The translations under genes were made by a program, and so were the position numbers. Below the pieces are notes generated by a model that did no database searches, was not told the origin of the DNA, and saw nothing but the letters and a program-made list of their open reading frames with translations. DNA of 64,000 bases from Azonexus sp. GTDB lineage: Bacteria > Pseudomonadota > Gammaproteobacteria > Burkholderiales > Rhodocyclaceae. Position 1 is the first letter of the stretch; each line of letters starts with the position of its first letter. Positions 29,700 through 38,016 of this stretch are shown here, piece after piece. Location of the stretch: the NCBI GenBank assembly GCA_030696345.1, contig JAUYSK010000028.1, positions 1 through 64,000 of the forward strand, read 5' to 3'.

Positions 29700-30407
29700 G
29701 TGCATCCGCTAAAACAACTCACCAGCAACTGGCTTGACGGCTTGCTGCCGGGCAGTTGCCTGCTGTGCGGGACGGACAGCAAGGCCAGCCTGCTCTGCCC
29801 CGACTGCGCCGCTGACTTGCCCGTGCTGCCGGCAGCGCAATGCCCCCAATGCGCCGAGCAGACCACGCACGGCGAGCGCTGCGGCGCATGCCTGAAAACC
29901 CCGCCCCACTTCGATGCCACCATCGCCGTATTTCACTACGATTTTCCTGTCGACCGGATCATTCAGGCGCTGAAATATGGACATCAACTCGCCGTCGCCA
30001 CCTGGCTGGGCGGCAGACTTGCCGAACGACTAACAAGCGCCAAGCCACTGATCATCCCCCTGCCCTTACACGCAGAACGCCTGAAAGAACGAGGCTTCAA
30101 CCAGTCGATGGAAATCGCGCGAGCCCTTGGAAAATGCCTAAATTTGGCCGTCGACCGCAGCAGTCTGTTCCGCAACCGTGCCACGCCACCCCAGGCCGAT
30201 CTACCACTCAAGGAACGCCACAAGAACGTCCGCGGGGCCTTCGAATGCACGACGGACCTGAGCGGCAAGGAAATTCTGCTGATCGACGACGTAATGACCA
30301 CCGGCTCAACCGTTAATGAAGCGGCGCGGATACTGAAGCTGCACGGGGCAAGCAAAGTCACGGTGGCCGTCGCGGCTCGCGCCCTGAAACACCATTCCGT
30401 GTTTTAA
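29700..30407 (+). CDS. comF: ComF family phosphoribosyltransferase-like protein
   Basis: Homologue of competence protein ComF/GntX, with a role in DNA uptake in some species. The 235 residues have an N-terminal double zinc finger (C20, C23, C33, C36; C48, C51, C61, C64) and a phosphoribosyltransferase domain with the PRPP loop [12 protein letters not shown] (about 198-209). The start is GTG at 29700, divergent from bioB. No other competence gene besides the pilus genes is in the window. Confidence 0.9.
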   Translation: MHPLKQLTSNWLDGLLPGSCLLCGTDSKASLLCPDCAADLPVLPAAQCPQCAEQTTHGERCGACLKTPPHFDATIAVFHYDFPVDRIIQALKYGHQLAVATWLGGRLAERLTSAKPLIIPLPLHAERLKERGFNQSMEIARALGKCLNLAVDRSSLFRNRATPPQADLPLKERHKNVRGAFECTTDLSGKEILLIDDVMTTGSTVNEAARILKLHGASKVTVAVAARALKHHSVF

Positions 30408-30439
30408 TCCGCCCCTTTCTGCCTCTGGACCCATCCACC

Positions 30440-30904
30440 GTGTTTGCCGTCGTTCTCTACCAACCGGAAATTCCGCCCAACACGGGCAACATCATTCGGC
30501 TCTGTGCCAATACCGGCGCGGAATTGCATCTGGTCGAACCGCTGGGTTTCGATATCACCGACAAGGGCCTGCGGCGGGCCGGGCTGGACTATCACGAGTA
30601 TGCACGGGTCGTTCGTCATGTTGACTGGGCCGCTTGCAAAACCGCACTGGCCGGCCGCCGCCTCTTTGCAATGACTACCAAGGGGCAGGCCAGCCCTTTC
30701 GCCACGGCGCTTCAGGAAAATGACGTTTTCGTCTTTGGGCGCGAAACCAGTGGCTTGCCACCGGAAGTTCTCGGAGAGTTTGCCCCTGAACAGCGCTTGC
30801 GCCTGCCCATGCAGGCTGGGCAACGCAGTCTGAATTTATCTAACGCCGCAGCCGTGACCGTTTTTGAAGCCTGGCGACAAGCCGGCTTCACCGGGGCGCT
30901 TTAG
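30440..30904 (+). CDS. trmL: tRNA (cytidine/uridine-34 2'-O)-methyltransferase TrmL
   Basis: SPOUT-class enzyme that methylates the wobble ribose of tRNA-Leu. The 154 residues include the N-terminal YQPEIPPNTGNIIRLCANTG, the FGRETSGLPPE loop (about 99-109) and RSLNLSNAAAV, which make the trefoil-knot SAM site. It has a GTG start 32 bases after comF, and its end overlaps convergent gpsA by 4 bases. Confidence 0.94.
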   Translation: MFAVVLYQPEIPPNTGNIIRLCANTGAELHLVEPLGFDITDKGLRRAGLDYHEYARVVRHVDWAACKTALAGRRLFAMTTKGQASPFATALQENDVFVFGRETSGLPPEVLGEFAPEQRLRLPMQAGQRSLNLSNAAAVTVFEAWRQAGFTGAL

Positions 30905-31890
30905 GCGACTTCTTCCTTGGGGTCGCGGGCCATCAGTTGCTCGACGGCCTGCGCTGCACTCAGGCGGCCATCCAGCACCGCAGCTACGGCCGCGCTGATC
31001 GGCATCTCGACGCCGAGTTCGCGGGCAAGACGATCAACCTCACGCGCCGTATAGACACCTTCGGCGACATGCCCGAGTTCTTCAAGAATCTGCGGCAAGG
31101 ATTTGTTTTCAGCCAGCGCCAGACCGACCCGGCGATTGCGTGACAAATCTCCGGTGCAGGTCAGAATCAGATCGCCCATGCCGGCGAGGCCCATGAAGGT
31201 TTCGCGCTGAGCACCGAGGGCGAGCCCAAGCCGTGCAATTTCCGCCAGACCCCGCGTCATCAGCGCAGCCCGCGAATTCAACCCCAGGCCAAGGCCATCG
31301 CAGGTACCGGTAGCGATCGCCAGTACATTCTTGACGGCACCGCCAACCTCGACACCGATCAGGTCATCATTCGCATAGATGCGCAAGCGCGTCGAGTGCA
31401 ACTGCCGCGCCGCTTCACGGCCGAAAGCCGGGTTGTTGGCCGCCAACGCGATGGCCGTCGGCTGGCCTGCCGCCACCTCTTCGGCAAAACTCGGTCCGGA
31501 GAGCGCGCCGCAAACCACCTGCGGCCCGAGGACTTCGGTAACCACCTGATGCGGCAGCTTGCCACTACCCGCCTCAAAACCTTTGCACACCCAAAGTATC
31601 GGCAACATGATGCCAAGCGATTTCAGACGCTCGGCGGTCGGGCGTAAACCGGCAATCGGCGTCGAGACAACCAGCAACTCGGCGCCTGCAACGGCCGCTG
31701 CGAAATCCGTCAGCACAATGACCGATTCGGGCAGTTTGTAACCCGGGAAAAACCGATGGTTCTCACGCGTGGTCTGCAAGTCGAGTGCAACATCCTCTTC
31801 GCGCGACCAGAGCGTGACTTGATGCTTGCCAGCGAAAGCAATGGCTAGCGCCGTTCCCCAGGCCCCGGCGCCGAGCAGCGTAACTTTCAT
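30901..31890 (-). CDS. gpsA: NAD(P)-dependent glycerol-3-phosphate dehydrogenase
   Basis: Reduces dihydroxyacetone phosphate to sn-glycerol-3-phosphate for phospholipid synthesis. The Rossmann motif GAGAWGTALA (7-16), CKGFE, the catalytic lysine in GGAVKNVLAIATG, and NSRAALMTRGLAE are present. The 329 residues fit. It is the last gene of the six-gene minus operon led by the ArsR regulator and overlaps the SH3 gene by 4 bases; secB-gpsA proximity is common in proteobacteria. Confidence 0.96.
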   Translation of the reverse strand: MKVTLLGAGAWGTALAIAFAGKHQVTLWSREEDVALDLQTTRENHRFFPGYKLPESVIVLTDFAAAVAGAELLVVSTPIAGLRPTAERLKSLGIMLPILWVCKGFEAGSGKLPHQVVTEVLGPQVVCGALSGPSFAEEVAAGQPTAIALAANNPAFGREAARQLHSTRLRIYANDDLIGVEVGGAVKNVLAIATGTCDGLGLGLNSRAALMTRGLAEIARLGLALGAQRETFMGLAGMGDLILTCTGDLSRNRRVGLALAENKSLPQILEELGHVAEGVYTAREVDRLARELGVEMPISAAVAAVLDGRLSAAQAVEQLMARDPKEEVA

Positions 31891-32333
31891 AAGCCCCAGA
31901 CCTGCGTCGAACGAACGTAGCCGGTGACACCATCACGATGCCTCACCCTGGCCCAGCCAGGTGACGCCATCTCGACAAACTCGAGACCAACCCACTTGTC
32001 GAGTTCGGCCAGTACAGCCGATTCCGGCTTGTCAGCCTGGCGAATCTCTGCCCTGGGCGCAATCACCACCAGCATCCGGCGTTCGGCGACGTTACGAGCC
32101 TCGATCCAGGCCAGAGAACCTTCAGCATCGCGCACCTTGAACCAGCCCTCGAGGCGAACCACCACCTCAACCGGCGTCTGTGCCTTGATCAGATAAAGCT
32201 TCTTGCCCTTTTGCGACGGTGCATCGTAAAGAATGGCGGCCGGCACATCGACCGAACGGTAGTCGACAGCCAGCGCGGCACTGGCCGCACCGATCAACGA
32301 GAGAGCGAGAAGTAGCTGACGGCGCATGACCAT
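31887..32333 (-). CDS. Secreted SH3-domain protein
   Basis: A 148-residue protein with a signal peptide (about 1-23) and two bacterial SH3-like repeats (about 25-82 and 88-146), each with the G/A-x-V-x-x-L-G-W pattern (VVRLEGWFKV; MASPGWARVRHRDG). Such domains bind cell wall or partner proteins. No catalytic part is present. It sits between secB (3 bases away) and gpsA. Specific role unknown. Confidence 0.83.
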   Translation of the reverse strand: MVMRRQLLLALSLIGAASAALAVDYRSVDVPAAILYDAPSQKGKKLYLIKAQTPVEVVVRLEGWFKVRDAEGSLAWIEARNVAERRMLVVIAPRAEIRQADKPESAVLAELDKWVGLEFVEMASPGWARVRHRDGVTGYVRSTQVWGL

Positions 32334-32336
32334 GAA

Positions 32337-32795
32337 TTACTGGATGGTCGCTTCGGCAGGCGCTTGTTCCTGTTCCTGCAGGCGCTGCATGTACATGGCT
32401 TCAAAATTGACCGGCTGCAGCACAATCGGCTGGAATCCGGCACGGGTAACGGCATCGGACACCGTTTCGCGGGCATACGGGAAGAGAATGTTCGGGCAGG
32501 CAACGGCGATCAGCGGCTCGATCTGCTCTTGCGGTACATTCTGGATACGGAAAATACCAGCCTGACCAACTTCAACCAGGAAAACCGACTTGTCGCCCAA
32601 CTTGGCGGTCACGGTGACCGTCAGCACGACTTCGAAAACGCCTTCTCCAACCGGGCGACCGTTGCTTGCCAGATGAATCTCGACCTGAGGTGCTTCACGC
32701 TCGAGGAAAATTTCCGGGGCATTCGGCACTTCGACCGACAGATCCTTGATGTAAAGCTTTTCGATACCGAAGACGGGCTGTTCGTTTTGTTCCAT
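32337..32795 (-). CDS. secB: Protein-export chaperone SecB
   Basis: Tetrameric cytosolic chaperone that keeps preproteins unfolded and hands them to SecA. The 152 residues include LYIKDLSVEVPNAP (14-27), the groove-forming beta strands, CPNILFPYARE (about 100-110) and the C-terminal SecA-binding helix. It follows grxC by 27 bases, in the conserved grxC-secB-gpsA order. Confidence 0.96.
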   Translation of the reverse strand: MEQNEQPVFGIEKLYIKDLSVEVPNAPEIFLEREAPQVEIHLASNGRPVGEGVFEVVLTVTVTAKLGDKSVFLVEVGQAGIFRIQNVPQEQIEPLIAVACPNILFPYARETVSDAVTRAGFQPIVLQPVNFEAMYMQRLQEQEQAPAEATIQ

Positions 32796-32822
32796 GGTTT
32801 TCTTTCAGAAAGTTAAATGGTT

Positions 32823-33089
32823 TCAGGCTTGGCCATCAAGCAGCGGCATCAGTTTGCCGGCCGCATCGAGCGCATAAAGGTCATCACAACCACCGACATG
32901 TGTCTCGCCGATGTAGATTTGCGGCACTGTACGCCGCTGAGTTTTCAGCATCATTTCATCGCGACGATCCGGGTCGAGATCAACCCGAACCTCCTCGATC
33001 GCCTCCACGCCACGCGCCTTAAGCAATTGCTTGGCACGAACACAAAACGGGCAGACCGCCGTGGTGTACATCAATACCGGGACGCTCAT
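32823..33089 (-). CDS. grxC: Glutaredoxin 3
   Basis: Small thiol-disulfide oxidoreductase that uses glutathione. The dithiol site CPFC is C13-C16, followed by TVPQIYIG and GGCDDLYAL for glutathione binding. The 88-residue form starts at 33089 (MSVPVLMYT), overlapping the rhodanese stop by 4 bases (ATGA). The frame is open 15 codons further up, inside the rhodanese gene, which is unlikely to be used. Confidence 0.95.
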   Translation of the reverse strand: MSVPVLMYTTAVCPFCVRAKQLLKARGVEAIEEVRVDLDPDRRDEMMLKTQRRTVPQIYIGETHVGGCDDLYALDAAGKLMPLLDGQA

Positions 33090-33511
33090 TTCTTGCTCGT
33101 TCCCTTCTTGATCGGGTAACCGGCCCCCACCCACGCGTCGACGCCACCTTCAAGATTGTAGAGTTTCTCGAAACCCTGCTTCTTCAATTCGCCGAGTGCC
33201 TTGTTGGAGCGCATGCCGGAGGCACAGCAAAGTATGATCGGCTTATCCTTGAATTTTTCCAGCTCACTGATCCGTTCGGTCAGCTTGCCGGCCGGAATGT
33301 TTTTGGCTTCAGGTAGATGCCCATCAGAAAATTCGCCCACATCGCGCACATCAACAATGTGCGCGTCTTCGCGATTGATCAGCAAAGTCGCCGCCACCGG
33401 AGAAACGCTATTGCCGGCCGGCCGCATAATCAAGGGCCAAAGTAGACCAAGAGCACTGATTACGACAATCGAAATCAACAGGATATTCTGGTTAATAAAC
33501 TCCATTGGCAT
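33086..33511 (-). CDS. Membrane-anchored rhodanese-like sulfurtransferase (YibN type)
   Basis: Single rhodanese domain (about 40-135) behind one N-terminal membrane segment (about 9-28). The active-site loop is CASGMRS with catalytic C96; C95 precedes it. Such enzymes carry persulfide sulfur to acceptors. The 141-residue protein begins 3 bases after the arsR-type gene and overlaps grxC, so a persulfide-linked regulator, a sulfurtransferase and a thiol reductase are coexpressed. Confidence 0.92.
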   Translation of the reverse strand: MPMEFINQNILLISIVVISALGLLWPLIMRPAGNSVSPVAATLLINREDAHIVDVRDVGEFSDGHLPEAKNIPAGKLTERISELEKFKDKPIILCCASGMRSNKALGELKKQGFEKLYNLEGGVDAWVGAGYPIKKGTSKK

Positions 33512-33514
33512 GGA

Positions 33515-33832
33515 TCAAGCCCCTTCGCCACAAAAAACTTCGCGCATCATGCCGACGAGCTGCAGGGTGCGCTGATCGCCCACCCGGTAAAAAACACGGT
33601 TTGCATCCTTGCGGGTGACCAAAACACCCTTTTCGCGAAGGATGGCCAGATGCTGGGAAATATTGCTCTGCGAAGTACCGACGGAATCGACGATATCCTG
33701 CACACAAGCCTCCTGATCGCCGAGCACACAAAGAATCTTGAGACGCAGCGGGTGCGCGATGGATTTGAGCGCGCGAGCTGCCAACTCAATGTGTTCCTGC
33801 TTTTCGATCAGGCTGAAGGATGGGGTTTCCAA
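33515..33832 (-). CDS. ArsR-family repressor with BigR/SqrR-like cysteine pair
   Basis: A 105-residue winged-helix regulator with the recognition helix in TSQSNISQHLAILREKG (53-69). It lacks the arsenic-site CVCDL motif. Its cysteines are C35 (KILCVL), C43 and C101 (VFCGEG). C35 and C101 are 66 residues apart, the same spacing as the persulfide-sensing pair of BigR (C42/C108) and SqrR (C41/C107), in equivalent helices. With a rhodanese gene directly downstream, reactive-sulfur sensing is the likely role (inference). It is first in the operon and probably represses it. Confidence 0.85.
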   Translation of the reverse strand: METPSFSLIEKQEHIELAARALKSIAHPLRLKILCVLGDQEACVQDIVDSVGTSQSNISQHLAILREKGVLVTRKDANRVFYRVGDQRTLQLVGMMREVFCGEGA

Positions 33833-33913
33833 GTTAAAACCTCGTTGTCGATGAATGGAACATTATAAAATAAGGCCTTGCGTTTCGCCGACCTTAATCT
33901 ATATCAATCCGTA

Positions 33914-35350
33914 ATGGCTTATCAAAAAGACCGCTCCATCGCGCAAGAGCCATTGCCGAATCCGCTGAATGCGTGCCGAAATCCGTGCAAATGGCCCCGA
34001 ACGGCGGCGCTGATTGCCGCCGTTTTGCTTTGCTGCCCCCCGGTTACGGCCAAACAGCCAGCCGCCAGCAACAAAGCGGCTGTCAGCACCCCGACGCCGG
34101 ATATTGCCGAAAAGCAGGCCGATCTCGGTGAGCTGCGCAGTCGCATCGAATCATTGCGCAAGGATTTGAACGCCAGCGAGGAAACCCGCGTCGATGCAGG
34201 CGACCGGCTACGAGAATCCGAGCGCCAGATTTCCCGCCTTCAACGTGAGTTGCACGATCTGGCCGACCAGCGCGGTCGACTGCAAAAAACACTCAAAAAC
34301 CTCGAACAGCAATCGCAGGAGCTGAGCGCCACACTTGGCCAGCAGCAATCTCAGCTGGAGATGCTGCTCTACAAGCAGTACCTGCGCGGCACGCCGGACT
34401 CGCTGCAACTACTGCTCAACGGCGACGATCCCAATCAAATGGCGCGTGATCTGCACTATTTGTCGGCCATCGCCCTGACTCGCGCCGAACTGATGGGTGA
34501 GATCAACGCCACACTCGACAAGAAGAAGGCATTGGCGACTGACGCCAAGGAGCGCAGCGCCGAACTGGCCGAAGTCGAAGCCGAACAGCAGAAGAACCAC
34601 GCCGAATTGCAGAAGCAGCGCGAGGAGCGCAAGGTGCTCTACACGCAGATTTCCAGCAAGGTGAATGCGCAGCGCAAGGAAATTGGCAACCTGCAGCAAA
34701 ACGAAAAGCGCCTGACGCAACTGATCGACCGCCTGTCGAAGATCCTTGCGGCACAGGCTGCTCAGGCAGCGCGCGCAGCCGAAGCTGCAAAGGCCGCCGA
34801 AGCGGCTCGCCAGGCCGAAGCCGCCCGCCAGAAGGCCAAGCCCCGGCCAGCACCTGAAGAAAAAGAAACAATTCGCGCGATGCCCAGCGTCGAACCGGCG
34901 CGCCCCAAGGCGGTCGAAGCCGAGAACCGTTATGAACCCGTCGCCAGCGATGGCAGCTTTGCCCGACAAAAGGGCAATCTGCGATTGCCGGTTCGGGGCG
35001 CGGTTTCCGGCCGCTTCGGATCACCGCGTGACGGCGGTGGCACCTGGCGCGGCCTGTTCATCAAGGCCGGCGTTGGCAGTGAGATCAAGGCCATCGCTGG
35101 CGGACGGGTCGTCTTTGCCGAATGGATGCGGGGTTTTGGCAATTTGCTGATCGTCGACCATGGCAATTCGTATTTATCAATCTACGGCAACAACGATTCG
35201 CTGCTAAAGCAGGTCGGACAGTCCGTAAAAGGCGGAGAAACGATCGCCACTGTTGGCAACAGCGGGGGCAATCCGGATTCCGGTTTATACTTTGAGCTCC
35301 GCCACCAGGGGCAACCGATCGACCCGATGAAATGGGCAAGTCTGAAATGA
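33914..35350 (+). CDS. envC: EnvC-like murein hydrolase activator
   Basis: Periplasmic protein that activates the AmiA/AmiB amidases at division. After a signal-type segment (about 30-48) come a long coiled coil (about 60-285), a linker rich in Ala/Glu/Lys/Pro, and a LytM/M23 domain (about 370-478). The LytM metal ligands are missing: the usual HxGxDF is WRGLFI, and the HxH motif is reduced to YFELRH. So it is a non-catalytic activator. The start at 33914 is chosen; a TTG at 33878 is possible. ctpA overlaps its stop. Confidence 0.92.
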   Translation: MAYQKDRSIAQEPLPNPLNACRNPCKWPRTAALIAAVLLCCPPVTAKQPAASNKAAVSTPTPDIAEKQADLGELRSRIESLRKDLNASEETRVDAGDRLRESERQISRLQRELHDLADQRGRLQKTLKNLEQQSQELSATLGQQQSQLEMLLYKQYLRGTPDSLQLLLNGDDPNQMARDLHYLSAIALTRAELMGEINATLDKKKALATDAKERSAELAEVEAEQQKNHAELQKQREERKVLYTQISSKVNAQRKEIGNLQQNEKRLTQLIDRLSKILAAQAAQAARAAEAAKAAEAARQAEAARQKAKPRPAPEEKETIRAMPSVEPARPKAVEAENRYEPVASDGSFARQKGNLRLPVRGAVSGRFGSPRDGGGTWRGLFIKAGVGSEIKAIAGGRVVFAEWMRGFGNLLIVDHGNSYLSIYGNNDSLLKQVGQSVKGGETIATVGNSGGNPDSGLYFELRHQGQPIDPMKWASLK

Positions 35351-36771
35351 GCAAAACGAAAACTATCAGTTTGACATTGGGCGGATTTATCGCCGGCGCA
35401 CTCCTTAGCCTGCAGATTCCTGCCCTGGCCGACAAGGAAGTGAAGCCCGGCCTGCCGATCGAAGAGTTGCGCACCTTCGCCGAGGTTTACAGCGCCATCA
35501 AGCAGGGCTATGTCGAGCCGGTCGAAGACAAGAAGATGATCACCAATGCCATCTCCGGCATGCTGTCCAATCTCGACCCCCATTCTGCCTATCTTGACGC
35601 TGATTCCTTCAAGGACCTGCAGGTCGGAACACAGGGTGAGTTCGGTGGCCTGGGCATCGAAGTCGGCATGGAAGACGGCCTGGTCAAGGTCGTTTCGCCG
35701 ATCGAAGACACCCCGGCCTACCGTGCCGGCGTCAAGTCCGGTGACCTGATTTTCAAACTGGACGAAACCCTGGTCAAAGGCCTGACCCTGAGCGAAGCCG
35801 TCAAGAAGATGCGCGGCAAGCCGAAAACGCCGATCAAACTGAGCATTCTGCGCAAGGGCGAAACCAAGCCGCTGGAAATCACGCTGATCCGCGAAGTCAT
35901 CAAGGTTCAGAGCGTCAAATCCAAACTGATCGAACCCGGCTACGGCTGGATTCGTGTCACGCAATTCCAGGAAAACACCATCGTCGAACTGGCTAAGCAT
36001 CTGGGCACCCTCTACAAGGACGGCAACCTGCGCGGCCTCGTGCTTGACCTGCGGAATGATCCCGGAGGCCTGCTCAACGGCGCCATCGGTGTCTCAGCTG
36101 CTTTCCTGGCACCGGACGTCAAGGTGGTTTCCACCGATGGCCGCACCGAAGATGCCAAGCAGGAATTCCTTGCCCGGCCACGCGATTACCTGCGTGGCAC
36201 CAAGGAAGATCCGCTGCGTTCGCTGCCGATCGAAGTCAAGAAGGTGCCAATGGTCGTTCTGGTCAATAGCGGTTCGGCCTCCGCCTCGGAAATCGTCGCC
36301 GGCGCCCTGCAGGACTACAAACGCGCCGTCATCATGGGCACCCAGACCTTCGGCAAGGGCTCGGTACAGTCGGTTCTGCCGCTACCCGGGAATACCGCCA
36401 TCAAACTGACCACGGCGCGCTATTACACGCCGCAAGGTCGCTCGATCCAGGCCAAGGGTATCGTGCCGGATATCATCGTCGAAGAAACCGCCAATGGCAC
36501 TTCGTCGACTACTGCCCGCATTCGCGAAGCTGATCTTGATCGCCACCTGATCAATGACAAGGAAAAGGAAAGCGCCAAGGACGCGGCCAAGCCGGAGGTC
36601 AAACCGCAGACCAAGGCTCCGGCCAAGCCGGGCAAGGACAAGAATGGCAAGGAAGAAGGCGACGACGAAATGCCGCAACGCCTCGAGTATGCCAGCAAGG
36701 CCGACTACCAGTTCCAGCAGGCGGTCAATCTGCTCAAGGGTCTGCAGATCATGCAAGGCAAGACGCAATAA
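35347..36771 (+). CDS. ctpA: C-terminal processing serine protease (CtpA)
   Basis: S41A protease that trims periplasmic proteins, in several bacteria including cell-wall hydrolases. The 474 residues have a signal segment (about 1-29), a PDZ domain (about 85-165) and the protease core with catalytic S312 (ASASE motif) and K337 (TFGKGS), spaced 25 residues as in known enzymes. A Lys/Ala-rich linker near 400-440 precedes the C-terminal helix. It overlaps the envC stop (ATGA). Cotranscription with a hydrolase activator suggests a shared cell-wall role. Confidence 0.95.
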   Translation: MSKTKTISLTLGGFIAGALLSLQIPALADKEVKPGLPIEELRTFAEVYSAIKQGYVEPVEDKKMITNAISGMLSNLDPHSAYLDADSFKDLQVGTQGEFGGLGIEVGMEDGLVKVVSPIEDTPAYRAGVKSGDLIFKLDETLVKGLTLSEAVKKMRGKPKTPIKLSILRKGETKPLEITLIREVIKVQSVKSKLIEPGYGWIRVTQFQENTIVELAKHLGTLYKDGNLRGLVLDLRNDPGGLLNGAIGVSAAFLAPDVKVVSTDGRTEDAKQEFLARPRDYLRGTKEDPLRSLPIEVKKVPMVVLVNSGSASASEIVAGALQDYKRAVIMGTQTFGKGSVQSVLPLPGNTAIKLTTARYYTPQGRSIQAKGIVPDIIVEETANGTSSTTARIREADLDRHLINDKEKESAKDAAKPEVKPQTKAPAKPGKDKNGKEEGDDEMPQRLEYASKADYQFQQAVNLLKGLQIMQGKTQ

Positions 36772-36790
36772 TCGATTCTCGGGAGGGATG

Positions 36791-37192
36791 ATGACAAACG
36801 CAGACCTCAAGAAAAAACGCGAGATTCTTTTCTCGAAGTTCCCGCCCGGGCAAGTGCCCGAGGCGGCGGACGACCTGCAGCATCTGGAAGAAGTCGACGT
36901 CGAACCGAAATACGAAAAGCGTTCGCTGGGCGTCGCCTACGACCTGCAGAACCACACCCTCCAGGAACTGGATGAGCACCTTGTTGACAAGGGTTACCAC
37001 CTCGACAACACCCTGATGAGCAAGCTGACCCGGGCGCTCATCTATTACGTCGAGGAGACCCAGTTGCACAACCTCGGCGCGCCGGAAAAACGCCTGAAAC
37101 GCTCATCGCAGGAAGCCTACGTCAATGCCTGGGAACACCATCCGCACGGCGACCACGACGACACCCCGCCGGAGTGGCGCGAATATAAGTGA
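36791..37192 (+). CDS. Small conserved protein with HMA-like pattern, unknown function
   Basis: I do not recognise a characterised protein. The 133 residues have a polar N-terminal stretch, a segment of about 50 residues (LGVAYDLQNHTLQELDEHL to RALIYYVEE) with the beta-alpha-beta rhythm of heavy-metal-associated (HMA-like) folds but no CxxC, and a His/Asp-rich tail (HHPHGDHDD). The start is the ATG at 36791, behind GGGAGGG. The next gene's GTG overlaps its stop. The His-rich tail could bind metal; this is a guess. Confidence 0.75.
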   Translation: MTNADLKKKREILFSKFPPGQVPEAADDLQHLEEVDVEPKYEKRSLGVAYDLQNHTLQELDEHLVDKGYHLDNTLMSKLTRALIYYVEETQLHNLGAPEKRLKRSSQEAYVNAWEHHPHGDHDDTPPEWREYK

Positions 37193-38016
37193 CCGACGAG
37201 CAGCTTCTTCGCTACAGCCGCCACATCCTGCTCGACGCGCTGGGCATTGATGGTCAAACCCTGATTCTTGCCACCCACGCGCTAATCATCGGCGCTGGTG
37301 GCTTGGGCTCGCCGGCCGCGCTTTATCTGGCCTCAGGCGGCGTCGGCAAGATCACGCTGGTCGATGACGACACCGTCGACTTCACCAATCTGCAGCGGCA
37401 GATTCTCCACACGCAGGCGCGTGTCGGCGTGGCAAAAGCCGAATCCGGCCGGCAGGCACTGAGCGCCATCAATCCGGAAATCGAGATCGTGCCATTGCAG
37501 CAAAGGCTGTCAGGGGAGGCACTCGACGCGCTGGTCGCGACGGCCGACATCGTGCTCGATTGCACCGACAATTTCGCGACGCGGCACGCCATCAATCGCG
37601 CCTGCGTCCATCACAAAAAGCCACTGGTTTCCGGTGCGGCGATCCGCTTCGATGGCCAGATCACCGTCTACGACCTGCGCCAGGACGACTCACCGTGCTA
37701 CCACTGCCTGTTTCCGGAAGGTGACGATGTCGACGAAGTGCGTTGTGCCGTGATGGGTGTTTTCGCGCCGCTGACCGGCATCATCGGCACCATGCAGGCC
37801 GCCGAAGCCCTGAAGCTGGCGGCAGGTATCGGCGAATCGCTGACTGGGCGCCTGCTGCTGCTCGATGCTCTGGAAATGGAGTGGCGTACCGTCAAGTTCA
37901 AGAAGGACGCCGGTTGCGCCGTTTGCGGCCCTACACCGGACGGGCAAGCACCCGGATATCTGCCCCGATCTGACGCAGATCGCGAATCTGCAGGCGCTGT
38001 TTGCCGTCCAGACTAG
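37189..38016 (+). CDS. MoeB/ThiF-type E1-like adenylyltransferase
   Basis: Adenylates the C-terminal glycine of a ubiquitin-like sulfur carrier (MoaD or ThiS) for molybdopterin or thiamine synthesis. The ATP site GAGGLGSPAA is at about 36-45, with the zinc cysteines in CYHC and CAVC and the catalytic-loop region RCAVMGVFAPLTGIIG. The GTG start overlaps the previous stop. The C-terminus runs about 28 residues past the second CxxC and overlaps convergent ribD by 86 bases, an unusual amount. moeB and thiF cannot be told apart here. Confidence 0.92.
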   Translation: MTDEQLLRYSRHILLDALGIDGQTLILATHALIIGAGGLGSPAALYLASGGVGKITLVDDDTVDFTNLQRQILHTQARVGVAKAESGRQALSAINPEIEIVPLQQRLSGEALDALVATADIVLDCTDNFATRHAINRACVHHKKPLVSGAAIRFDGQITVYDLRQDDSPCYHCLFPEGDDVDEVRCAVMGVFAPLTGIIGTMQAAEALKLAAGIGESLTGRLLLLDALEMEWRTVKFKKDAGCAVCGPTPDGQAPGYLPRSDADRESAGAVCRPD

